Source: Planktosalinus sp963977065 (lineage in GTDB: Bacteria; Bacteroidota; Bacteroidia; Flavobacteriales; Flavobacteriaceae). From it: 64,000 nt of DNA. The notes below the pieces were generated by a model. It made no database searches. It was not told the DNA's origin and saw nothing but the letters and a program-made list of their open reading frames with translations. The first letter of the stretch is position 1. Each line of letters starts with the position of its first letter. The translations under genes were made by a program, and so were the position numbers. Shown here in pieces: positions 26,477 to 34,084 of this stretch. The stretch is taken from contig CAXBNF010000012.1 of NCBI GenBank assembly GCA_963977065.1, positions 1-64,000 of the forward strand. Direction: 5' to 3'.

Positions 26477-27266
26477 TTGAAACGATAAAATAATTATTTA
26501 ATAAATTTTCTTTGTTGTATCTCATTTCGTTTCCGGTATGGATATCGATAACCTTAACGCCTGCCGCACGACAGATAGCATGACCGGCAGCAGTATCCCA
26601 CTCCATCGTAGGAGCAAAACGCGGATAAACATCTGCGGCACCTTCAGCAATCAAACAGAGTTTTAAAGAGCTTCCTTTTGAGACTATTTTCAGTTCCTTG
26701 ATGCTTTCCTTTTTTAAGGTTTCCAAAAAGTGCCTCGTTTCATCATTCATATGGGAGCGACTTCCCACCACTCTCAGTAGTGTTGCATCTTTATGAGGCA
26801 ATATAGGTGTGGCTTTTGCAAAGATAGATTCACCACCTTGATTTTCATCATCAAGTTCCACTTTGTAAGCCTTGCCTTCAGATACGATAGCAAAATACAA
26901 TTCCTTGGTGGCAGGAACGAGTATAACCCCAAGCACAGGATTGCCCTGCTCCACTAATGCTATATTCACTGTAAATTCATCATTCTTTTTGATAAATTCT
27001 TTGGTGCCGTCAAGCGGATCCACAATCCAACATAGTTTCCAGCTTTTTCTTGTTTCATATGGCAATTGTTTGTTCTCCTCACTAATAATGGGAATAAGCG
27101 TTTGCTCAAGCAAGCTTACAATGACCTTATTTGCAGCCTGATCTGCTTCGGTGAGTGGCGAACTATCGTCTTTAAGGATTACATCAAAATCACGAGCATA
27201 GACGTTTAGAATTTCCTTTCCCGCAAGAAGAGCCGCTTTGATTGCTATTTTTAAATGGCTTTTCAT
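26469..27266 (-). CDS. cysQ: 3'(2'),5'-bisphosphate nucleotidase
   Basis: A 265-residue inositol-monophosphatase-fold enzyme hydrolysing PAP, the by-product of PAPS use, to AMP. Metal ligands are visible in IISEENKQLPYE, WIVDPLDGTKEFI (the DPLDGT motif) and MEWDTAAGHAICRAAG. First gene of the sulfate-activation operon. The spacer before it (27267-27526) holds a REP-like hairpin and no other gene. Confidence 0.93.
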   Translation of the reverse strand: MKSHLKIAIKAALLAGKEILNVYARDFDVILKDDSSPLTEADQAANKVIVSLLEQTLIPIISEENKQLPYETRKSWKLCWIVDPLDGTKEFIKKNDEFTVNIALVEQGNPVLGVILVPATKELYFAIVSEGKAYKVELDDENQGGESIFAKATPILPHKDATLLRVVGSRSHMNDETRHFLETLKKESIKELKIVSKGSSLKLCLIAEGAADVYPRFAPTMEWDTAAGHAICRAAGVKVIDIHTGNEMRYNKENLLNNYFIVSND

Positions 27267-27350
27267 GTATTTGTTTCAGATAGTATCATTTGATATTTTA
27301 AGCTTAATTTTGAACATAGTTTATACAGTTTCCTGTTTTTGTTGCTTCAC

Positions 27351-27378
27351 AGACCTGCCTTGCTGGCAGGCAGGGTCT
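27351..27378. repeat. REP-like hairpin, copy 2
   Basis: AGACCTGCC-TTGCT-GGCAGGCAGGGTCT, an imperfect palindrome sharing the CCTGCC/GGCAGG core with the copies at 1704 and 39767. It lies in the cysQ-accC spacer. The short frame running through it is an artefact. Confidence 0.55.
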
Positions 27379-27526
27379 CACAAAGTTTTCTCGCAAATAC
27401 GCAAAGGTTAAATTTATCAATGTCGAACGTCTAACCACTCTTATTCCTTTCAATTGGGCCCGGTTTCGGCTTCGCTCAACCTCCGAAATTACTAACATCT
27501 CACCACTACCCTCTCAGTACTTATAA

Positions 27527-28963
27527 CTAAGGAACCCGCAATACTTCCTTATCCTTCAAATAAGCTTTCAACGCGACCATAGCAGCAAGCTTGGCCTCCG
27601 CTTTGTTTTGCTCCATCAGCTTTTCAGCCGAATAGTATTTTTTGACAAAATGGGTATCAAAGTTTCCGCTTCGAAAGGCTTCATGTTCCATCACAAATTT
27701 CCCGAAGGGTAATGTGGTGGACACGCCTTCAACTTCATAATTTGCAATCGCTTCTATCATCAATTGGATGGCTTCCTCACGGGTTTGTCCAAAAGTTATC
27801 AATTTGGACAGCATCGGGTCATAATAAATGGGTACTTCCATGCCCTCTTCAAAACCATCATCCACACGAATGCCCGGCCCCATTGGCGGACGATATCGTG
27901 TCAAGGTGCCTACACTGGGCATAAAGTCTGCCAGTGGGTCTTCAGCATAGACACGCAGTTCCATGGCGTGACCTTTTATTTTTAAGTCTTCTTGCTTGAA
28001 ATCCAACTTTTCACCACGAGCGATTTTGATTTGTTGCTCTACCAGATCAAGGCCGGTGATGAGTTCAGTTACGGGGTGTTCTACTTGCAGGCGGGTGTTC
28101 ATCTCAAGAAAATAAAAGTTTAATTGTTCATCCAATAAAAACTCCACTGTTCCTGCACCCACATAATCACAGGCTTTAGCAACTTTGACTGCGGCTTCAC
28201 CCATTTGGGTGCGAATTTCAGGGGTCAAAACCGCCGAAGGGGCTTCTTCCACCACTTTCTGGTGTCGGCGCTGTATGCTGCATTCACGTTCAAAAAGGTG
28301 TACTACATGGCCGTGGGTATCAGCCAAGACTTGTATTTCGATATGTCGGGGCGAACCCACATATTTTTCAATAAAAACAGACCCATCTCCAAAAGCCGAT
28401 TCGGCCTCACTGATGGCGCGTTTCATTTGTTCTTCCAGTTCGCTTTCCTTTTCCACAATACGCATCCCTTTTCCGCCACCACCGGCAGAAGCTTTGATGA
28501 GAATTGGAAAGCCTATTTCATAAGCGATACTTTTTGCTTTGGCAACATCGGTGATGGCTTCATCAATTCCGGGTACCATGGGGATATCATATCCCTTTAC
28601 CGCTTCTTTAGCAGCAAGCTTGCTTCCCATAATACGGATGGCATGTGGTCGCGGACCGATAAACGTCATACCACTCTGTTCAACTGCCTCCGCGAAAGCG
28701 GCATTCTCACTCAAGAACCCATAACCGGGATGAATCCCATCCACGTGAAGTTCCTTAGCGAGTTGGATGATGTGATCTCCTCTTAAATAAGACTTGTTGG
28801 AAGCGGCTTCGCCCACACAAATGGCCTCATCGGCAAATTGCACGTGGGGTGCGTTTCGGTCGGGTTCTGAGAAAATGGCCACCGTTTTAATGCCCATCTT
28901 TCGAGCGGTTTTCATAACCCTAAGAGCAATTTCTCCTCTATTTGCTATTAGTATTTTTTTCAT
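27527..28963 (-). CDS. accC: biotin carboxylase subunit of an acyl-CoA carboxylase
   Basis: A 478-residue biotin carboxylase: the KKILIANRGEIALRVM start, the ATP-grasp glycine loop KASAGGGGKGMRIV, the CSIQRRHQK catalytic segment, FYFLEMNTRLQVEHPVTE, and a C-terminal tail of about 30 residues longer than AccC of fatty-acid synthesis. It most likely works with the carrier protein at 30613 and the carboxyltransferase at 46193 as a propionyl- or methylcrotonyl-type carboxylase; the substrate is not decided by sequence. The frame opens at 28972; the ATG at 28963 is the conserved start. Confidence 0.93.
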   Translation of the reverse strand: MKKILIANRGEIALRVMKTARKMGIKTVAIFSEPDRNAPHVQFADEAICVGEAASNKSYLRGDHIIQLAKELHVDGIHPGYGFLSENAAFAEAVEQSGMTFIGPRPHAIRIMGSKLAAKEAVKGYDIPMVPGIDEAITDVAKAKSIAYEIGFPILIKASAGGGGKGMRIVEKESELEEQMKRAISEAESAFGDGSVFIEKYVGSPRHIEIQVLADTHGHVVHLFERECSIQRRHQKVVEEAPSAVLTPEIRTQMGEAAVKVAKACDYVGAGTVEFLLDEQLNFYFLEMNTRLQVEHPVTELITGLDLVEQQIKIARGEKLDFKQEDLKIKGHAMELRVYAEDPLADFMPSVGTLTRYRPPMGPGIRVDDGFEEGMEVPIYYDPMLSKLITFGQTREEAIQLMIEAIANYEVEGVSTTLPFGKFVMEHEAFRSGNFDTHFVKKYYSAEKLMEQNKAEAKLAAMVALKAYLKDKEVLRVP

Positions 28964-28995
28964 ATATATCACCCATTCCCAAATTTACTTGGAGA

Positions 28996-29010
28996 GGCAT
29001 CTCGTTAATA
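28996..29010. repeat. 15-bp direct repeat, left copy
   Basis: GGCATCTCGTTAATA; 14 of 15 bases match the copy at 30448-30462. The pair brackets the FAD-enzyme gene and each copy lies in the leader of a minus-strand gene. Confidence 0.5.
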
Positions 29011-29015
29011 TTAAT

Positions 29016-30428
29016 TTATTTCAAATATGTCAGTTCAAATTTCAAGTCCCTCAAAAGTTGGTCGGCCAGTTTTTTTGCCTGCATCCTAAGTTCATTGACG
29101 GCTGTACTTTCCCATAGTTCACCCTTTAGGCTCGAGCCAATTGTAAACAGGTTTTTATGAGGAACCCCATTGCTGTCAAGAACTTGATAGGTCGCTGTAT
29201 TTGTTTTTATTCCCAGATTCAAACTATCTTGGGTTAGTATGCCGTTTAAAAGGCAATTTTTTAAAAATGATTGGTCAAGGTTTTTCAAATTGGTTTCGGG
29301 ACCGGTACAGTTAATGACTCTTGAGATTTTCAGTTCTTTGGTCTCTTGTTCTTTTTTATCAAAATAAGTAAGGGTGATTTCTTTTTCAGATTCAGTAAAA
29401 TCAATGATTTTGCCTGAGTTGATATGTAATTTTCCCTCAATACGTAATTGTTGTATTTTATCGTGGGTATGCAATGGGATTCTATGTCTTGCAACTCCCC
29501 ACAAGTGACGAAACCTTGACATAAACAGTTGCTTTTCTGTGGCTGTCAAGTTTTTCCATATTCTTTGAGTATGAGGCCTTAGAGAATCGATTACAGGTTC
29601 TGCTGTGACTCCATATTCCCTAACAGTTTTTATGTGTTTAATGACTTTTTTAACCAAATCAAATAACAATATATCCTCATTAATTTCTTCAGTAAGTTTT
29701 GTGTATTTGAATCCGTTGTGGCGGTGAGGTAAAATATTAAATCCGTTTGGCGAAATGGAATATATTTCCCCATTAAAACCTTCCTCAAGCAATCCTAAAA
29801 CGGTATCCACCATTGTTAAACCATTTCCGATTATCAACACGGGAAGATCTCTGTCAATTGACTCGACAGATTCTTTTTTCCAGGGGTTTTGAAAATAGTT
29901 TTTACTGTTGAAAAAGAAGGTGTTTTTTATGGTGGGATTTCTTGGAATGTTATTTCCTGAAGCTATTACACACACATCTGCTTCAAGGGTTTCATTGTTA
30001 CAAAGTGATACAGTGACTTTATTTTCTTTAGGAAACAAGTCTGTCACAAGATCTTGAATAACTTCAACTTGTATATTTTTAGATGCAGCAAGTTTAAGTG
30101 CATTTTCCCAAATTGCCATCAGGTAATCTCCATAAATCCTTCTTGGCAGATAAGCATTTGAAATAAGGGTACGGTCTTTTGATATAAATTGAGGTTGTTC
30201 CATTACCCAATCTAAAAAATGATTTGGTTGATTAGGATAGGCACTCATTTTACCTGCAATCACATTTAGCAAATGCTTTTCTGAATATGGATTGTATGCA
30301 ATACCTCTGTTTAATGTTCCTTGTTCATTAATAAGTAAAATTTCCAAAGATCCTTTAGCAAGCTCAATGAGCTGCACCGCTGTCATTGTTCCTGTAAAAC
30401 CGCCTCCTATGATTGCTATTCTTTTCAT
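29016..30428 (-). CDS. FAD/NAD(P)-binding protein (flavin oxidoreductase-like)
   Basis: A 470-residue protein with an N-terminal dinucleotide fold IAIIGGGFTGTMTAVQL, the GIAYNPYSEKHLLNVIAGKMSAYP block and a second Rossmann motif LIIGNGLTMVDTVLGLLEEG near residue 200. These identify the FAD-NAD(P)-binding family that resembles hydroxyacylglutathione- or amine-monooxygenase-like enzymes. The substrate is unknown. It sits between the biotin carrier protein and biotin carboxylase genes on the same strand, flanked by 15-bp direct repeats, so it looks like an insertion into an older operon. Confidence 0.82.
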   Translation of the reverse strand: MKRIAIIGGGFTGTMTAVQLIELAKGSLEILLINEQGTLNRGIAYNPYSEKHLLNVIAGKMSAYPNQPNHFLDWVMEQPQFISKDRTLISNAYLPRRIYGDYLMAIWENALKLAASKNIQVEVIQDLVTDLFPKENKVTVSLCNNETLEADVCVIASGNNIPRNPTIKNTFFFNSKNYFQNPWKKESVESIDRDLPVLIIGNGLTMVDTVLGLLEEGFNGEIYSISPNGFNILPHRHNGFKYTKLTEEINEDILLFDLVKKVIKHIKTVREYGVTAEPVIDSLRPHTQRIWKNLTATEKQLFMSRFRHLWGVARHRIPLHTHDKIQQLRIEGKLHINSGKIIDFTESEKEITLTYFDKKEQETKELKISRVINCTGPETNLKNLDQSFLKNCLLNGILTQDSLNLGIKTNTATYQVLDSNGVPHKNLFTIGSSLKGELWESTAVNELRMQAKKLADQLLRDLKFELTYLK

Positions 30429-30432
30429 ATAA

Positions 30433-30462
30433 ATGCCCGCGCAGGCGGGTATCTCGTTAATA
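30433..30462. repeat. hairpin plus right copy of 15-bp direct repeat
   Basis: The ATGCCCGC-GCAG-GCGGGTAT stem-loop (30433-30452) runs into GGTATCTCGTTAATA (30448-30462), the partner of the repeat at 28996. It resembles dispersed palindromic elements of the 'CCCGCCTGCGCGGG' kind. The rest of the 30463-30612 spacer contains degenerate AATTTGG-type repeats. Confidence 0.5.
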
Positions 30463-30612
30463 CTATTTTGCTATGCACAGTTCATTCTGCTCTTGTCAAA
30501 TGTGTTATTTCAAAATTTTGGAATTTGGTGCTTTGAAATTTGGAATATCTCCTCATCTTATATAAAGTCAACCTATGACAGTGACGTACACGTAAACACC
30601 TCACACAACTAT

Positions 30613-31098
30613 TTACTCCATCTCAATCAGTAACTGCCCCTTATCCACCGTGTCTCCTTCTTTAACAGCTACCGCTTTCACCATTCCGTCGCGGGGCGCC
30701 GTGAGGGCATTTTCCATTTTCATGGCTTCCAAAACCAACAAGTAATCGCCTTCCTTGACCACATCGCCGGCTTTGACCGGTACATCAAGTATTAGACCGG
30801 GCATAGGTGCTTTTATATCATTTACTGCAACTGTATTGCCTAATGAGAGCCCCATCGCATCAATGAGTTCGTCAAGCGGAGTGCCTATTTTTACATTGTA
30901 TAAATTTGAATTGATTTTAACGGTATAGATTCTATTGATAAAATCTGAATGGACAATTTCGGCATTAACCGATTGATTTTGATGTATGAGGTGAAGGGTG
31001 TTTTTATTTTTTTGTTGAGCGTCCAGCTCTTTGATTTCGTTTTCAGCGATTGAAAAGTCAAACTGCTCATTTACCATCAGGCGGTATTTGGTCTCCAT
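30613..31098 (-). CDS. biotin carboxyl carrier protein of acyl-CoA carboxylase
   Basis: A 161-residue biotin carrier. The C-terminal biotinyl domain (residues 93-160) has the LVLEAMKMENALTAP signature, with the modified lysine at K127. The N-terminal 90 residues match the linker region found in propionyl- and methylcrotonyl-type carriers. Upstream of the FAD gene and accC on the same strand; the 184-base gap downstream suggests the original operon has been interrupted. Confidence 0.92.
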   Translation of the reverse strand: METKYRLMVNEQFDFSIAENEIKELDAQQKNKNTLHLIHQNQSVNAEIVHSDFINRIYTVKINSNLYNVKIGTPLDELIDAMGLSLGNTVAVNDIKAPMPGLILDVPVKAGDVVKEGDYLLVLEAMKMENALTAPRDGMVKAVAVKEGDTVDKGQLLIEME

Positions 31099-31240
31099 AT
31101 GTGGTGTAACTTGAAAATAATTGTGACCGTAAAGATAGGGATTTGTATGAGAAAAGAAAAAGGGAATTAGGCTATCAGAAAAAAGGGAATTTGAAAATGG
31201 GCAACCGTGAGGTGTATAAGATATAACAACTTTAAGATTG

Positions 31241-31825
31241 TCAATTGCTGTAGCGATAGTGCCCTATGATAGTGTATTTGAATAATATATCCTCAATCAC
31301 CTGCCCGGCTCCAATATTATGGACAATCATAGGTCTTTTTCCATCTTTTGATTTTTTATCAACCACAAAACCAATGTGGTATAAACCTCCTTCCAGCCGC
31401 CAGCAAACCACATCCCCTGGCAAGTAAGTATCCGCATTTGTGGATATAGTAACAGGGGTGCCGTGTCTTTCAAAAAAGGTCATCAGATTGGGTACACGCC
31501 TGTGATCGATATTTCGGTCGGGGCGGGTAAGTCCCCAGTTTTTTGGATATTTTTCAAAAGCAACCCTCATATCTTCATGTACTTCTTTTTGCAAATCAAT
31601 TCCCAAAGCACGATAGCCCCTGATGATTACATCTGTACAGACTCCTTTGTCTGAAGGCACATCCCCATTGGGGTATGAAATACTGAAATAAGTGGGATCA
31701 TAGGTTACTTCTTGTTTAGTAAGTTCCAAAGCCGCTGCGGCAAGGTTTTTAGAAAAGGAGGTTTGACCGCTTACCTGGGTTAGCGAAAGAAAAAAGAACA
31801 ATCCCATTACAAAATAGAGTTTCAT
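31241..31825 (-). CDS. DUF1287 exported protein
   Basis: A 194-residue secreted protein. The signal peptide MKLYFVMGLFFFLSLTQVSGQ is followed by the DUF1287 pattern: YFSISYPNGDVPSDKGVCTDVIIRGYRALGIDLQ (in two halves, with the Cys) and NIDHRRVPNLMTFFERHG, then DVVCWRLEGGLYHIGFVV, a Cys/His arrangement like NlpC/P60-type hydrolases. It may act on the cell wall; this is inferred. The frame is open to 31876; the ATG at 31825 begins the signal peptide. It follows the haemoglobin gene and may belong to that operon. Confidence 0.85.
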   Translation of the reverse strand: MKLYFVMGLFFFLSLTQVSGQTSFSKNLAAAALELTKQEVTYDPTYFSISYPNGDVPSDKGVCTDVIIRGYRALGIDLQKEVHEDMRVAFEKYPKNWGLTRPDRNIDHRRVPNLMTFFERHGTPVTISTNADTYLPGDVVCWRLEGGLYHIGFVVDKKSKDGKRPMIVHNIGAGQVIEDILFKYTIIGHYRYSN

Positions 31826-31881
31826 TCCTAATGAATAACGTTTAATAATGCATTTAGTTATCAATAAGTAAACCAAAAATT

Positions 31882-32259
31882 TTAACGTGCTTCAAAAATA
31901 GTCAGGTACAAGTGGGAAGCCATCTTGCGTGCGTTGTGCTTGGCACGGTTGGCGTTTTCACCCTCATATAAAGAATCTATCGTCTCAAACCACAAATTGA
32001 TCCAATTCCCAAAATGCTCCATTTGTAATCCATTGTGGTATTTATGGTCGAGTTTGATATGGGCTTTGGTAGGGTTGCCTTTAAACTTCGCTTTAAAAAA
32101 CAAATTGCTTTCCCAAAAGTCGGTGAGCTTTTCAAGGTGTTCCTCCCAGTTTGTAATGGTTTCATTAAAAAAAAATCCAATTTCCTTGCTTTCCCTCACT
32201 TTTGAATAAAATGTAGTAACCAGCAATTTGACATCTTCCCTGTTTTTTATATCATTCAT
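31882..32259 (-). CDS. group III truncated haemoglobin
   Basis: A 125-residue truncated haemoglobin of group III. It opens with the FYSKVRESKEIGFFFNE helix, and has KLTDFWESNLFF, the proximal histidine region KAHIKLDHKYHNGLQMEHFGNW and WINLWFETIDSLYEGENANRAK. Group III globins are linked to low-oxygen or nitric-oxide responses; the precise ligand chemistry is not deducible. Its start overlaps the stop of the lipoprotein gene by one base, and the shared promoter at 33037-33082 has a putative Fnr-type site. Confidence 0.93.
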   Translation of the reverse strand: MNDIKNREDVKLLVTTFYSKVRESKEIGFFFNETITNWEEHLEKLTDFWESNLFFKAKFKGNPTKAHIKLDHKYHNGLQMEHFGNWINLWFETIDSLYEGENANRAKHNARKMASHLYLTIFEAR

Positions 32260-32705
32260 TATTCAAAGTACTCAAAATAAATGGGGAGGTAAGATTCCAA
32301 TTTGACATAAGCGGCTTCTGCTGTCTCTAAATCTTTGCTCAGTGCTGAAAAATAGGCTCTCATCGGAAATAAAAAATTGTGCAACTGCTCATGGGATTCC
32401 CCTTTCATAGTGCATTTATCAAAAATAGTTTTAAACTCAAACTCCAACTGGCTCTTAAGCTGGTTGTAATTTTTGTTTTCTGAATCCCTGAAGTTATCTA
32501 TATGCTCCTGCATCGCAAGGACTCCCAGATTAGTTTCTGCATTTGCCTTCCACTTTTGCCCGTTGTCGAGGCGCAATTCGTCTTCGCTGTGGTGGCTTTC
32601 AGTTTCTGTGATTTTTTCAGCTGAAGGTTTTTCTTCAGCTTGTTTACACGAATTAGCAAACCCGGTAACGAATAGCAAAAGCATTCCCATTATTATGTAT
32701 TTCAT
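32259..32705 (-). CDS. uncharacterised lipoprotein
   Basis: A 148-residue predicted lipoprotein: signal LLLFVTGFANSC with lipobox Cys20, then a charged linker (Glu/Lys/His-rich, including HHSED) and a helical domain (ANAETNLGVLAMQEHIDNF...LHNFLFPMRAYFSALSKDLE). The helical-bundle character with scattered His and Met might suit metal or haem binding, but I recognise no family. It is joined to the haemoglobin gene (1-base overlap) and lies 22 bases after the 94-residue membrane protein gene. Placement argues for a role in low-oxygen physiology. Confidence 0.7.
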   Translation of the reverse strand: MKYIIMGMLLLFVTGFANSCKQAEEKPSAEKITETESHHSEDELRLDNGQKWKANAETNLGVLAMQEHIDNFRDSENKNYNQLKSQLEFEFKTIFDKCTMKGESHEQLHNFLFPMRAYFSALSKDLETAEAAYVKLESYLPIYFEYFE

Positions 32706-32727
32706 GAAGTTATCTTATATTAATTAA

Positions 32728-33012
32728 TTAGATTAAATGGAGTATAATTATCAGTATACTTACAAAAACACTAACCATCAATGAGTTCAGTACCATTTTA
32801 GGTTTTAACTGGGCTAGTATCGTTGCATTAAACCACATAGCTACAGAAACAACAAGAAACATTTCTAACATTTGCAGTGGCCCCGTTCCTTGCATTAAAA
32901 TAAGCATCGCTGCTATGGAGCCAATACAGCTTGAAGCGATTATTCCAAGAGCTGCATAGGTGTAATACATTTCATTAAATTCAGTCAAAAGAGTTCCGTA
33001 GAGGGTTTTCAT
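32728..33012 (-). CDS. small membrane protein of unknown function
   Basis: A 94-residue protein with three predicted membrane segments (YAALGIIASSCIGSIAAMLIL, then MLEMFLVVSVAMWFNATILAQ, then LMVSVFVSILIIILHLI). No family recognised. It is the first gene after the Fnr-type promoter at 33037-33082 and precedes the lipoprotein and truncated haemoglobin genes, so it is the head of that operon. Codon use resembles its neighbours. Confidence 0.72.
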   Translation of the reverse strand: MKTLYGTLLTEFNEMYYTYAALGIIASSCIGSIAAMLILMQGTGPLQMLEMFLVVSVAMWFNATILAQLKPKMVLNSLMVSVFVSILIIILHLI

Positions 33013-33036
33013 TGTGTAAACTATTTAAGGTGTACA

Positions 33037-33082
33037 CAAAGGTATTTTTCAATTGGAAAATTGTTTATGACCTAAATCATAA
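33037..33082 (-). promoter_or_regulatory. Fnr/Crp-type class II promoter of the haemoglobin operon
   Basis: The perfect inverted repeat TTATGA-CCTAAA-TCATAA (33065-33082) lies upstream of a minus-strand TACCTTTG -7 box (33037-33044). The palindrome centre is 36.5 bases from the box edge, that is near -41.5 relative to a likely start, and no -33 TTG is present. This is the geometry of a promoter needing a class II activator. Confidence 0.65.
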
Positions 33083-33087
33083 GGGTT

Positions 33088-33684
33088 CTATCTGAATAGC
33101 TTTCGGTTTTTTATTTTGAGTTCACCCTTTTTCTCCAGTGATTTTGTAGCCCTGATGACCGTTTCTACACGCAAGCCTGTCAAATCTGCTATTTGTTGGC
33201 GCGTGATATTTACCTGAAATGAAAAAGGCTCATATAAATCGTGAACGTGTTTTTTTAAATAATCAATGATTCTCAAGATGCGGTGCTCAGGTTCTTGGGA
33301 AGAGAGTTCAGCCGCCATAATGGCTTTGTAGTACAAACGGCTGGCAAGTGCCTTGGTGATAGAGAGATGTTCATCTGGATGTGCTTTGAGTAATTTCAAG
33401 AAATTCTCTTTTGAAACCCGAAGCACCTCAGCGTCTGATAAAGCTTCAGCGTGAGCAGGATATTTCACATCAGCAAAAAGTGGCGGTTCCCCAAAACTTT
33501 GACCCGCAAAAAAAATACCCTGTATAAACTCTTTACCATCGTCATTGAAATTGTTCATTTTCACCTCACCCCTAAGAATTTGAAAATAACACAAAGCAGG
33601 CTGTCCTTCAGAAAATATTTTTTCACCCTTTAAAAAAGCAAGCTTCTCTGCACCAAATCTAAACAATATATCTTCCGCTATCAT
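33088..33684 (-). CDS. Crp/Fnr-family transcriptional regulator
   Basis: A 198-residue regulator: a cyclic-nucleotide-binding-like domain (residues 10-120, with SFGEPPLFADVKYPAHAEALSDAEVLRV) and a C-terminal winged helix (about 150-198). The recognition helix RVETVIRATKSLE keeps the Glu and Arg that contact TGA half-sites in Crp/Fnr. It has only one cysteine (C32) and no Fnr-type cysteine cluster, so the signal is not an Fnr-style [4Fe-4S] cluster. It lies 4 bases after thioredoxin. It is the best candidate to bind the sites at 33065 and 43474. Confidence 0.9.
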   Translation of the reverse strand: MIAEDILFRFGAEKLAFLKGEKIFSEGQPALCYFQILRGEVKMNNFNDDGKEFIQGIFFAGQSFGEPPLFADVKYPAHAEALSDAEVLRVSKENFLKLLKAHPDEHLSITKALASRLYYKAIMAAELSSQEPEHRILRIIDYLKKHVHDLYEPFSFQVNITRQQIADLTGLRVETVIRATKSLEKKGELKIKNRKLFR

Positions 33685-33688
33685 TTGC

Positions 33689-33988
33689 TTAACTGTGTTG
33701 TTTAAGGATTTGCACCAACTCTTGCTTTTGCAAAACGCCTGATTGTCGCCACAATTGCTTTCCGTTTTTAAAGAGAATCATCGTGGGCACGCCCCTCACC
33801 TGATACACTCCTGCCAAGGGCTGGTTTTTATCTACATCAATTTTTATGATTTTGATGGCATCACCCAGTTCGGCTTTGACCGCATCCAGTATGGGTGCCA
33901 GTGTTTTACAGGGACCACACCAGGTAGCAAAAAAGTCAACCAATACCGGTTTGTCATCATTGATGATTTCGCTGAATTTTGATTTCAT
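33689..33988 (-). CDS. thioredoxin
   Basis: A 99-residue thioredoxin with the active site WCGPC (23-27) in VLVDFFATWCGPCKTLAPIL and the cis-proline loop VRGVPTMILFKNG. It reduces protein disulfides in the cytoplasm; no signal peptide is present. The frame opens at 34105, but the promoter box at 34014-34021 falls within it, so the ATG at 33988 is the start. It precedes the Crp/Fnr regulator in a two-gene operon, which may link regulator level to redox state. Confidence 0.93.
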   Translation of the reverse strand: MKSKFSEIINDDKPVLVDFFATWCGPCKTLAPILDAVKAELGDAIKIIKIDVDKNQPLAGVYQVRGVPTMILFKNGKQLWRQSGVLQKQELVQILKQHS

Positions 33989-34013
33989 CTTCCTTTTTTT
34001 TTGGGAGTTTATA

Positions 34014-34046
34014 CAAAGATACAACTCCCTTTTTGAATAAAGCAAA
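34014..34046 (-). promoter_or_regulatory. thioredoxin-regulator promoter
   Basis: Minus-strand TATCTTTG -7 box (34014-34021) with TTTG at 34043-34046, a spacer of 21 bases, 25 bases before the thioredoxin start. Confidence 0.6.
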
Positions 34047-34071
34047 AGCCTCTTAAAAGGAGTAAAAAAAC

Positions 34072-34079
34072 TATCTTTG
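34072..34079 (+). promoter_or_regulatory. -7 box of the RluA-family gene
   Basis: TATCTTTG only 5 bases before the ATG at 34085, so the message would be leaderless or nearly so. No -33 TTG was seen. Confidence 0.45.
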
Positions 34080-34084
34080 CCCCA

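Noticed and set aside
27304..27498. 64-codon frame between cysQ and accC
   Set aside because: It is generated by the REP-like hairpin and AT-rich spacer, with no plausible start context or domain.
30433..30633. 66-codon frame starting MPAQAGIS
   Set aside because: Frames of this kind come from GC-rich dispersed palindromes; the rest is spacer and overlaps the carrier-protein gene.
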